NCBI GenBank assembly: GCA_023846275.1
Contig: CM043868.1
Coordinates: 2,995,153 to 3,059,152 of the forward strand
Length of the DNA stretch: 64,000 bases
Origin: Vanilla planifolia
Lineage: Eukaryota; Streptophyta; Magnoliopsida; Asparagales; Orchidaceae
Direction of reading: 5' to 3'
The notes under the pieces were generated by a model, which saw only the letters and a list, made by a program, of their open reading frames with translations, did no database searches and had not been told where the DNA came from. This document shows, in pieces, positions 12,421-23,456 of the stretch. Made by a program: the position numbers and the translations under genes. How positions within the stretch are numbered: the first letter of the stretch is position 1; the number at the start of each line of letters is the position of its first letter.

Positions 12421-13330
12421 TTTTCATGAACTAATGATCTTCTAGAGAAGATTTTTTAAAAGCTTTAGTACCATCACTACCTTTATAATTAATTGTATCA
12501 AAAATGAAAATTTCAAGTGAACCTATGTAGTTGAGAAAGCATTTTAGAAGATCAATGAGAGTATGACCTAAGTGCTTATACTCTAACTTCCAAATTTTTT
12601 CTATCATTTTTGAAGTCCTTTATGATTCCTTAAGAGTAAGAATATAAGGAGTCCTTAAAAAGAAAGGTTGACCAATCATTTACTTACAAAAAACTTAACG
12701 AGTCTTGGAAGTAATACTCTATCTATAATAAATAATTTTATACTATAGCCCAAGCCCTAAGGCATTATCTTTTACCTTAGGAATTTTTACTTTATTCTGA
12801 ACACAAGGCCTTAAGATATCTTAATTAACACAAAATCTAAAACCATAACATGCTAAGTGGGTTAAATTTCTTTAGAGTTACACCTTCGTCCTTAAATATA
12901 AACTAGAGGTAAAAAATCATTGTTGCCCTTGGTAGACAAGTGAACCTACTCACCATAATATCTATCTTCAACACTAACTTTGAAACTCTATCAAGTGTAT
13001 ACCCGTATGGCATGGACTTTGGACTCATCAATAAGGAATTAGTTGTCAATCCAACCAAAGCTATATATGATATATGATTAAAGATGGTTATAAAAAAATA
13101 AGAAGCTTTGTATGCCATGAACATCATTTAGGGATTTATTAATTTAGGAGATTCATGTAGGATGACTAACAAGTCATTTTGGATGAGATAAAATCATAAT
13201 ATCTATTGAAGATAGGTTTTATTAATCAGGATTAAAATGACATGTTGCTCAAATAGTTGTTAATGTAAGGTTTATGCAATCACCAAATATCATGCCCAAA
13301 ATAATGACCTCTACACCCCATTGTTAACAA
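12421..13330 (+). other. Decayed RT/RNase H portion of element A
   Basis: By position this should hold the rest of RT and RNase H. I can recognise only scattered suggestive words and no motif I would defend. Confidence 0.45.
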
Positions 13331-14150
13331 CATCATGATCTTAGTATAGATTTTGTCCTTGGATTACCAGAAACCCTTTGAAGGCATGACTACATCCTCA
13401 TAGTGGTAGATAGATTTAAAAAATGGATGGATTCATCCTTGCTTCAAAACTTTTGATGCTTACATATTGCTTAACTATTCTTTAATGAAGTGGTAAAGCT
13501 TCGTTGCCCAACCACAATCACTGATAAGGACATCTATTCCACTTTGTACTTTTGGAAAAACCTTTTCATATATTATAGAAACAAAGATGAAATTCTCATC
13601 AACTTAACACCCTTAAATTGATGGTCAAGCTGAGGTAGTTAAATCATAATTTAGAAAGTCTCTTACAATGTTTAATAGGAAAAAATGTAAAGAATTAAGG
13701 TATACATTTACCATTTATAAAGTAGGCTTATAATAACTTCATTAATAGGTCTATAAGAATAGTTTACATAATGAATATAAATCTCCTTGTCTTGTCGAAC
13801 TAATCTCATTACCTATTCAAGCACACATATACATGTATGTATAATAGTTTACATAACTTATAAGGGAGGTCCATTGGAATATTAAAGAAAAACTAAATTT
13901 TAATAATGAGCAATACAAGGGATTGGTCGATGCAAATCTTAGGCATACAAAATTTTTGTAATGAGATTTTGTGATGATCTAAATCAAGTCTGAAAGGTTC
14001 CTACTATGAAGTTTATAGACATTATATGTAAGAGACATTGATTCAAATTTTAAAAAAGGTTAGACCAAATATCTACACTATTGAGCTGCTAGATGACTAT
14101 GGCATCAACATCTTCAACATCTAAAGATTTTTGGCTTATAAAGAGTTTAT
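13330..14150 (+). pseudogene. Element A integrase relic
   Basis: Near 13,370-13,430 the translation gives LP.TL..HDYILIVVDRFKKW, matching the integrase core LP.T..G.D.I.VVVDRFSK. Further on are a degraded FFNEVV.LHGLP...SDRD block (about 13,470-13,545) and DGQAEVVN (about 13,620-13,645; family TDGQTEVVNR). The C-terminal side ends with IYTIELLDDYGINIFNI (about 14,071-14,121), matching the Y.IDLP.D.GIS..FNV.DL block that precedes the polyprotein end. Several stops and frameshifts are present. Confidence 0.8.
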
Positions 14151-14454
14151 CATGATTTCTAGTGAACCATTTGAGCCATCAATAACACCCTCTGAGAGTG
14201 AACCTTTAACAAAGTGTCCATCAATCTATCATGCTAATAAGAGTGAGCAAATTAAAAGAATATTAGATTATTAAACTATGCTAACCAGAAATTAAAGTTA
14301 TCAGAGGTATTTAGTTCATTAGAAAACATTGAGTTTACTTGGATCACAAAAGAAGAGTTATAACAACTAAACCTAGATGAATTAAGAGACTTACGAGAGT
14401 TAATATAAAGCAATTTATCCATCAAAGATAAGTTTTCCATTATTATAGAATTAG

Positions 14455-15867
14455 TGTACACATGGGTCAAACTTTTTGATACCTAAGAGTAGATAGACTC
14501 ATGCCAATATTTTTAAATAATTAAAGTATCTATTCTTGATGTGTAGAGTATAAATAGGGCCTAAAATTATGCTCCAAGCTCAAATTTTATAATGAAAATA
14601 TAAAAGGGAGAAAATGGGTCATTGGGCCCTATTCTGTCTACTCCATTACTTGCTGCTATCCTGAATCGACCTAACTAGCCAACTAAGATCATGTTTGGCC
14701 AAAGTAGTTTGGCTAATGAGTCTTTTAAATCTAATCTAGATCATAGGTTCACACAACCAATGAGCTATCCACTGTACTACGTTGACCTACTAACAAAATT
14801 AACAACACACTGACTTGGTTCTGACTTGCGATGTTATGTAGATTTATCAAGCCATTTTGTGACAAGTTAATTCAATTTTGAACCTTTTTTATTCTGTTGA
14901 TGTAGCGCTAACACACCAGACCATATCTAACGTGCATGAACCTCACTAAAAGAGAACCAAAAAACAGCTTTTCAAAAAGTTGTTTTGTGATAGTTTTAAT
15001 TATAAAACTTTTGGGCCAAGGTGTTGGCTTTTTAAAAAGCTCTTTGGCACTAGTTTTAACCATAGCTTTAGCAACAATTTTTCAATAAATTGATTTTAGA
15101 ATTTGAAAACATGATTTTCTTAAAATGTATTTAAAATAGCTTTTGATCATAATTTTTATTATTATTTTTTTTAATTTTTAATTTTATCTTTGTGCTTAGG
15201 TTCACTATTTGAAGGGAAGGCCTTCCATTTAGAATGGTAATGTTTGAATGGGTAAAAATTCCACTTTTCTTATTTCTTATTAAGATCTAAGGTTGATCAC
15301 ATTAAGAACCCTATTATGCTAATTCGTTATGGCTCAAGTACTAAGAGTTATTTCCTTAACAGTTCCTTAACTTTGTTGATTCCTTCATTATTTCCCCACA
15401 CAATGTCATTTCCTTTTCACATTGTCACTTAAGTATTCTTAAGTTGCCACTTCCATCTATCATCACATTTTCCTACTCTTTTCATTTGGGTTTTGTAAGT
15501 GCTTGGATCGACATTCACTAGCAAGTTACTTCATTATTCTAGTTTCTCATAAGGTTTAATAAACACTTTTAATATGTTTAATCCATGCCATTGTGACATT
15601 TACTTTGCTCTTTCTTAATTGTAACATCTGTTTAGCAAGCCCCCTTTTTGAGTAACCCACCTCTATGCCATTAAAAAAGTTGCAAGCATAGCATATGGAA
15701 TGACCTTTATATGGCTCTCAATCCCTTCTTGGGTAATATCACATTTCATAGGTATCTCTTATAAGCTACCATTTTGTATTTCCATTATTTATTTTTAAGA
15801 TTTTCTTCTTTTTTGGCATGTGTAGGTCAATCTCCATGCTACTTATAATGTTTGTGGCACCCATTTG
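14455..15867 (+). mobile_element. 3' LTR of element A
   Basis: This is the partner of 5,366-6,887 (see that entry). The left edge reads TGTACACATGGGTCAA against TGTTGATGAGG...GTCAA in the 5' copy; the right edge reads GGCACCCATT, then TGACATTAGC. TG(A)CAT after the end resembles TGCAT before the 5' LTR, a plausible decayed target duplication. The copy is about 110 bp shorter than the 5' LTR and carries many substitutions. The region around 14,270-14,454 is the internal 3' end, where a purine-rich tract (AAAAGAAGAG, about 14,347) might be the remnant of the polypurine tract. Confidence 0.8.
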
Positions 15868-16640
15868 ACATTAGCTTTCTCTCTTTCCAATAAGTTTTAC
15901 CAATTAGATTCATTGTTTGATCATGTTCTATTATTAGGAATTAAGGGAAATTAAAAATTAACCAAGACATTAAATAAAACTTGTAAATTCCTATATTACT
16001 TGTATATTTCTATCAAATTAATGTCTCAAAATTCACTAATCAATTTTATATGGTTCTCCTTGACTTGTTTACTCATGAGAAAACTTTCATGATTTTTCAA
16101 CATGTTTAAGAATTTTTAATAATTTTTTAAACATAAAAATTATTTTATTATTTTCATTAAATTTTTTTGTCTTTAATTTTGTGATCACAACACCTACTTT
16201 TTATGTTAAGAAATGTTTTTCATTCTCACCTTTATAGATGCTATGTGTTGAACTAATTTCATATTTTAATCTATTTTTTATTTTCAATAATTTTATGACT
16301 TTTTTAATCTCAAAAATTAATTGATTATTTTATATTATAAATCCATTGTCTTCCATTTTATCACCTAAAAAATTTTTATTTTAGCCAACTTAATGTCATT
16401 GAATTCCTAATAATTGTATATTTACTTTATATTTCATCTCTCTCATTTGAGATATCATATCTCCATTTAATAGTATATGATTTTTAAAAGAAATTAAATA
16501 AATATATAAAAATTCTCAAAGATTTAAATAGTTATAAAACTAAATTTTTATTATATTTGGGATATTAATATCTCCTTTCTCATAATAAATTTGTGCTAAA
16601 CCCTGGTTGTGTACCACTTATTTGATGAGTAAAAAACCAT
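15868..16640 (-). repeat. LTR-like repeat B1, right part
   Basis: It resumes the similarity to B2 exactly where the left half stopped. TTAGCTTTCTCTCTTTCC here corresponds to TTGCTTCCTCTCTCGATGG at about 33,488. GGAAATTAAAAATTAA (15,947 and 33,541), TATATGGTTCTCCTTGACTTG against ATATGATTCTTCTACATGG, and TTTAATTTTGTGATCACAACACCT against TTTAATCTTATGATTGTAGCCCCT follow. Similarity fades after about 16,330; the last 300 bases show nothing else I recognise. Confidence 0.6.
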
Positions 16641-19395
16641 TGTGTTATTACATCTAATATTTTTTTGAGTATATTTTAGATCATATTGTAAAGTTTAAAA
16701 ATAGATTAATTAATTAGAGAGCTTATTCAACTACTTTATAGAAAAATTTACTTATTAAGACATGTCAAAGTATGTTACTGGCTTTGCTTAAGTTTAGCTT
16801 AACTTTCAAATTTTGTAGTCAATCAAGTTTCTCCTTGAGGGTGGCTAAACTACTTCTGCACCTTCATCTATACATTAGCTATGGTTAGTTTATAAAATCT
16901 TACCTTTAAATGCTTATGTGGCACAATTAAGATTGCTAGACTTACAATACAACTTTATTAAATATCACTTTATGTTGTCCTAAGTTCAAGTCAAGCCTTA
17001 GTTTATAAAAAGCCAAGCTTAAAGCATATTAATTCAAGCTATGTTGTTTATTACATATTGATAGCACAATAAGATGTCTAATGTCATACTTGGAAGATGA
17101 ACATTTTTGTTTAAAATCATAATTGAAATCTAAAGTCATCATGGAATTGTTAGGTATGGAATTGTTAGAAGTGTGAATCAAGTTGTATAAGGTTTCAACC
17201 TTGTACATATGTTATCCATTTTATGAGAGTATAGTTCCCTTGTCATTATATTAGTATAAGATTTCTTTATACGAGTATACTATTAATTCTCTTAGGATTG
17301 GTTGTGCATATAAGCTTAGTAGTGGTCAAATGAATACAATTTTTATATCATATTAATATGTGTGTTAGTATATGTGCTTACTACATTATACAATACCAAT
17401 TATTTGTGTTCTATGTTCATTAATAAATGTGTTTATTGTATCGTATGAGTATGATATTTATAATGTCCGAGTTCATGGACTAATATATAAAATTACTTCA
17501 CATATAACAACATTAATGCATTAGATTTATGCGTTTATCATTAAAAATAAAAGCATAAACTTGACATCATACAAATATAATAGTTATATCATAGAAGTCT
17601 AATCATCACTCAATATATACTACATATAGTACTAGGATGGTCTGTATAATATTTTAGCATAATTAGTGTTAAAACTATTAGTCTATATATTTTTTAGATT
17701 CTTTATTATCTGATTATAATGATAATAGTATTGTATTAAATTAAGTTATTAAGAACTTTTGTAGATGTGTAAGGATGTTTTAAAATAGAATTAATACATT
17801 AAGTTTTGTAAATTTTTTCACTATCTTATAAACATAATAGTGTATATCATATGAATATGATCTATTTTCTAGTTGGGTTAATCTAAGTAAAATTTACATC
17901 ATACAAACATTTGTAGTTTTTTATCACAACATATGATATTGTCTTGAGAGCTTGAGTTTTGTGAAAATATGTATCGTATGATAATGATCTGCCATTAGTC
18001 TATTATGACCAATATCAAAACTTAAATGCTACTTTCTATATTGAAGTCATATAATATGAGAGCCATCTAGAACTTGTATGATACATAGTTTACAACCTAT
18101 TAGTGCTTGTTGATAAATACTATGAACCATTTATACAACATATTATAGTGTATAATCATGTGTCATAACATTTTCTTAAAAATTCAAAATTTGGTGATAA
18201 GAAACTTTGCTCTATTCAAACTATTATGAAATCATCATATATGTGCTCTACATTTACACATATATAATTGAATTAATTGTATAGGTGCATCGCTTGCACA
18301 ATTTGATCTAAATACCTATCATCTATGTATGATCTCATCAACACATTAGTATGATCTAAATTCCAATAACATAATGATTAGTTGGGGCTTTTGGGGAATA
18401 TGATTTGAGATACTATAACTTCTTTATTTGTATCTAATGCACTTCTTATTAAAAAATATGAAAACTTTTTAGTAAAAGATGATGCTTTAATTTGTAATAC
18501 CTTAATTGAATATTTTTTAGCAATATTCTCAACTTATGGCTAGAGATTAGAATTTATTTGAAACATTATTCTAAGTTTACTTTTTATTTTTGATTTTTTT
18601 ATATCTTATCTTACATATTTTACATCTATACCATATTTTACCTTGATAGATTAAGGTATAAATTTTTATACAAACTTTTAAAAAGTTATATACCTTGATA
18701 TTTTAGTTGTGATTCTATCATGTAGTTGGCTTGAGTGTGACTTGTTTGTAAGCTCAATGGAGTTGGTAGTGTGTATATGGGCAAGTTTGGCTACTATTGT
18801 GAGCTTAGTGAAGCTATGATTGATTAGGTTGAACAAGCACTATAAGGGTTTTAGGCCTGCTAACAATTTGAGCAAAAGATAATTGGATTAATGAAACTTA
18901 ATTTGGTCAGCCAAGGCTAAATATAAACAAAGGTTTTATTAAATCAATTGAAATCTCTTATGCCTCTTGTCATATATTTCCATGTACTTTATTACTTATC
19001 TTTACATATTTTAATTTAATTCATAATTAATAGAAAAATATTTGAAAAATTAAAGGAATTTTATGTAAGTATTGCTTTCTTAACTCAAATTTGGTTTTAC
19101 TAGTGTCATATTTCTTACTATTATAAATTTATGCTGATTGCTTAATCAATAATCAAGTATTTTGAAAGTTAAATAGACTTTATTAAACAAAATACATTTG
19201 ATGGAATTGATTTGATAATTATAAACTTTGTATTATTATACCCAAATCAAGTTTTGTTATTACTATTATAGCTTTGAGATTAAAGTAATCTATTATTTTA
19301 AATAATTAATCATTATTTTCAAAAGAAAATCTTAAACTCATAATTCTTCTCCTCTCTTATTTTAAAATAATTAATCAATTGGAATACATATATGG
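16640..19395 (-). mobile_element. Putative LTR-like insertion E (C family, minus orientation)
   Basis: The left edge reads TGTTATTACATCTAATATTTTTTTGAG. Its reverse complement resembles the C1 end CAATATTAGGTGTAACA-type sequence at 27,252-27,269. The block separates repeat B1 from the integrase of G1, which breaks off at about 19,395. The right edge is uncertain and no target duplication was found. The interior is AT-rich with no coding remnant and many short words such as ATCATAC/GTATGAT. It may be more than one insertion. Confidence 0.35.
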
Positions 19396-19399
19396 ATAT

Positions 19400-20100
19400 T
19401 TCATTTCTCATCTTTTAATCCCTCAAATAGATAGTTCTTCTAAGGTCTTTATTGTTCTCTCTATCTTATTATCTATTTGAGGTTAGAAAACTATACTAAA
19501 CTTTAATTAGGTTTCAAATCGCTTTTGAACTTTCTTTAGAATTACAAAGTAAGTTTTGAGTCCTAGCTAGACATTATTGAATTTTGCATACCATGTAATT
19601 TCACTATCTGGTCTATATAAGGTTATGCCATCTTCTCCATTGTATAACATGTTTTAGTAGGTAGGAAATGTGTCATCTTTTTTAACTTGTCCACAATTAC
19701 ACATAGTATATTTTCCTTGGTTAGCCTTAGGAACACCAACAATAACATCCATGGAAACTCCTCACTTGCATACTAGTATAGGAAGAGCTTGTAATGTTGC
19801 ACTAGGTTTTTTATACTTTCTGTCTACTTATCGATAGATCATGCATTTACTCATGAAATATTAAAATATTCTTTTTCATCCTAGGCTATCAAATCTCCAT
19901 TTCATATCTTGATATCTTGGTAATTATAGAAAGTATTGTGTATTTAGTTTAATGTGTTTCTTGTGAAAACACCTAGTTTGATATATATAATCTATTTTTG
20001 TAATATACAAGGTCATTTTTTTCATTTAAATAGAAATTAGACTCTTTCCAATCTTAGAGTTGGGCTTTAACCTTTTGTAGTTACTCATCACTATTATAAA
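19400..20100 (-). pseudogene. G1 integrase relic (Ty3/gypsy)
   Basis: On the minus strand the integrase core is readable. A degraded EW.WE.I.MDFVVGLP region (about 19,800-19,730) precedes VIVDKLKKMTHFLPTKT (about 19,700-19,650; family VIVDRLTKSAHFLPV.T). Then come YTMEKMA..YID.IVKLHGM (about 19,645-19,580) and a degraded SDRD..F...FW. Last is IERTIKTLEEL (about 19,467-19,435; family SERTIQTLEDML). The catalytic core continues no further: the expected FAYNNSYH..I.MAPYEALYG block is absent here. Internal stops show it is dead. It belongs with the RNase H, RT and gag pieces to the right. Confidence 0.82.
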
Positions 20101-20229
20101 AATCCTTAAAATTCTTGTAGCTAATCTACTAAGGTTACAACTTCATTAAAGCTTCTTTTGTTAGTAATAGATATCACACTAAGCTGTAGTTTGTTCATCT
20201 TAATGCATAGTTGTTCTTCTTTGAATTTA

Positions 20230-20526
20230 AGATTTAGTTACTCAATCTCACCCTTCAACTTAATGCATATGCCACTACATTGGCTTTTTCTAGGTTATAT
20301 ATGATATTTATATCATAATCTTAGATTAATTTTAGCTAACATCGTTTCCTTAGATTGAGCTCCTCCATATGAATATGTATTTTAGGCTATGATGTTTTGA
20401 GTATCTCTAAAGGTTTTACCACAAATAAGTTTTTTTTCAAATAAGGCAAATATGATAGTCACTAATGCCAGGCCATACACAAGATAATTCTTCTCATGTG
20501 ATCAAAGTTGTTTGGAAGCATAGGCC
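20230..20526 (-). pseudogene. G1 RNase H relic, C-terminal part
   Basis: The minus strand reads KAYASKQL then SHEKNYLVYGLAL followed by IIFAL (about 20,526-20,445), matching the gypsy RNase H AYASRQL..HE.NYP.HDLEL..VVFAL. Further along, a Y.YHI.PRKSQ remnant stands for I.YHPGKAN (about 20,300). The N-terminal half of the same domain lies beyond insertion D1, at 22,434-22,510. Confidence 0.82.
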
Positions 20527-22429
20527 TTTATAATAGTTTGATGATACTAAAATCATGTTTTATGACTATTAATGAATTGCATAAGTTGTTTCTTAAGGAC
20601 TAGGATAAGTTTGATGGCTTTGCAAGTGGTGCTAGGATAAGTGACTCACGTGGGATCTCTTGAACAAGTGCTTTAAACAATGTCACAATCCATAGAAGAT
20701 TTACTCTTGATGGTGTGGCAATCATAATGAGTAATTTTTATTTGCTTTTGGTATGATTATATTGTTAAAATATACAAAACTTTTCTTTTGTGATGCTTGG
20801 GACTACATAGTTCTATCTTATCCATCATACTCATACATGCCTTAGTGGTCTATTCATATTCCATGAGTATACATTGAGTTTATCAGTTAATTTAGAGTTA
20901 GAACTTAGGTATTTTATAGTTGAAGCATTATAAGAAATGAGAAGAATCAGCATTGAAATGGAAACAGAATAAAATAATGTTTAAACTACATATTAATCAT
21001 ATAATATAGTGCACCTATTTCACTTGTATGACCATCTCATGTTCATGAATGGTCAAGGGATCAAATTGGTGCTCCTAGCTTAACATGTGCTGATCGATAT
21101 GTTGTACATGGACAATGACTTCATTGTACTAGTATAACTTTTGGTACCAAAGAGTTGGCTTAACTATAGCATGTTCATAATTAATGATACATGCTTTTAG
21201 TTTCTTCAATATCTTTTTGTATTCTTATGAATTAAGAAAATAAAAGTATCACACAAAACAATATTATTTAATGTGCTTGTATGATCCAGTTTCACATAGA
21301 AATCCATCCTAGACTTAGGTAAACAATTGTGTTGGAAAGCATCATATAAACATGATAATTTATTATACTTATATAAGTCATATGAGTATTAAATAATAAC
21401 CAGGCTAGATAGCTTCACACAAATACGATATATTTATTGTACTTATGTGATTTACCTATAACCTAAGAGCATTAGAACCAAGTCTTTGCTTTGAACTTGA
21501 TCATACAATATGATATGTTATATTATCATTGTATAATATCTTTTAAGTAAGCCAACAAGGCTAATAAAAAAAGTGATGGTCTAAGTGATTTGTAATTTCT
21601 ATATTATAATATAGCATGATCTCTTGATTGTACAAGTACAAACATAATTGTTGAAGCATAATGGCTAATTAATTTCATTAAAAACCTAATTTTAGCCATT
21701 GAAGATTGCTTAAAATATTGTATTAATTAGTTGAGAAATATATATTACATGAATTGCATGTGAGAAGAAACTAACGCAATTCTTATATCACATTTTAAGA
21801 ACACATACTACTATAGTTGAGTCTTAAACTGATCATCTCTATTGAAGAAGCTTCTTTACTACATAAATCAACATTGAGCAGATTTCTTAAATTATTTTTT
21901 CTCCATATTTTTTCTTTTGTAACAACATTTTAGGGTTTCAAGTTTATTATTATGCCACTTGAATAAATTTCTTTGGTTGTAGGTTGTATGTATAAGCTTG
22001 CTTGTTATTAAAGCTATAATACCTTGTGTCATTATTGCTTTTTATTGAGGATGCTATCATCCTCATTTTTTTGCTCTTTTGAATTGTATTGATTAATGTG
22101 GATCCTTTTTTGTGGAGGGGGTATCCATAATGTGGCAAAAGATTCTTGTTTTTGGCATGTAAGCCTGTTCCTTGATAGAGGGTGGATATATGCCTTTATT
22201 TGTGGTCAAACCACCTAAAAATACTCTTATCATTTAATTCTTATACTTTAATACAAATCATTTAAAACTAATGAAGAGATTTCTAAAAGTTTCTAGAATT
22301 GCTAACTATAATTATGATAATTAAAGCTCTTTACATAGTTTAATATTTTAGAAATTTATAAGGAACAATTTACCCCCTCCCACATCATACACACACACAC
22401 ACACACCCTTTATGCAAAGGATTTATTTT
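20527..22429. mobile_element. Insertion D1 splitting the G1 RNase H
   Basis: The RNase H reading breaks between ..LMQNEKAMK (22,434 and up) and KAYASKQL (20,526 and down), two adjacent parts of one conserved motif (MQ.GKVIAYASRQL). The 1.9 kb between them therefore was inserted. CATAG occurs on both sides (20,519-20,523 and 22,430-22,434), but the host codons themselves are repetitive there, so I do not claim a target duplication. No coding remnant is visible; an (AC)n run sits near the right edge. Its class is unknown. Confidence 0.55.
22389..22406. repeat. (AC)n microsatellite
   Basis: Nine AC units lie close to the right edge of insertion D1. Confidence 0.95.
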
Positions 22430-23456
22430 CATAGCCTTCTCATTTTGCATTAATACAATTCCTAATCCTTGTAGTGATGTATCACTATAGGTCTACAATT
22501 CTTTATCATTTACAAGAAAGGCTAATGCAGCTATGATTATCAATTTCTTCTTCTAAGTTCAAAAACTTTCATTGCATTTTTTATCCCAAATAAATGCAAT
22601 CACCTTTTGTGTATCTTTTCAAGGGATGATAATTTTAGAGAAACCCTTAGTGAACTTCCTGCAATAACCATCTAACCTTAAGAAATTCTTAATTTTTGTG
22701 ACATCTATAGATTTTGGCCAACTTGTTACTTCAACCACCTTCTAAATGTCTATTGATACACCCTCAACATGGATGATATGTCTTAAAAATAAAGAACTCT
22801 TTAACTAAAAGCTAATGGAAAATTTGGCATATAGTTATAACATCTTTAATTTTGTAGTGCCATATCTATCATATGTTTCTAGAATATATTAGGATATCAT
22901 CAATAAATACTATCACAAAGATATTTAGCCACTTCTTGAATAGTAGATTCATTTGACCCATAAATGTAATTGGTGCTTTCATCAGTTTAAAATGATGTAC
23001 AAAAAATTTGGAGTGACCATATCTGGTCCTAAATGTCATCTTTATTATATCTATTTTTCATATTTTTAGTTGATTTTTTAATCTAAAGCTAATTTTTGAA
23101 ATATTGTGGCTCCATGAAGTTGATTGAATAATTTGTCTATCGAAAGTAACAAATACTTGTTCTTTATTGTGAGTCTATTTAACTCTGTATATGCTATGTA
23201 TATGTGTAGACATCTATCCTTCTTTTTGACAAAGAGTATCCATGCTCTTTAAGGTAAAACACTAGGCCTAATAAACCCTTTGTATAGAAATTCTTGTAAT
23301 TAAACATTTTTCTTATGTATCTTTATAAGTGCCATCTTATAGGGTATCATGAATATCAATTTAGCTCCATGCATTAAGTCAATAAAAATTTTGATTTTTC
23401 TATCTAGCAATGTTACACCAAGCATTCTTGACAAAATTGTTGCATTTTAGTTAGGC
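22430..23456 (-). pseudogene. G1 reverse transcriptase / RNase H relic (Ty3/gypsy)
   Basis: This is a well-preserved but broken RT on the minus strand. In order: KIFIDLMHGAK (about 23,397-23,365, family EFSIDLVPGA); a degraded PYRMAP; LQEFLYKGFI (about 23,302-23,273); ILFVKKK (about 23,240); Y.ELNRLTIKNKY (family YRQLNRMTIKNKYPLP); DKLFNQLHGATIF (about 23,135-23,097); DMVTPNFL (degraded RYGHYEFLVMPFGL). Then comes an intact catalytic block VIVFIDDILIYSR (about 22,919-22,878) with both active-site aspartates. Next are QLYAKFS, FLRHIIHVEGVSID (family FLGHVVS.EGI.VD) and FLRLDGYCRKFTKGFSKI. RNase H opens with YSDTSLQGLGIVLMQNEK (about 22,495-22,440). Stops and frameshifts are frequent. Confidence 0.88.

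Noticed and set aside
20519..22434. CATAG on both sides of D1 as a target site duplication
   Set aside because: The conserved host codons (Ala-Ile-Ala-Tyr) naturally contain a repeated CATAG/CTATG word, so the match may be host sequence.
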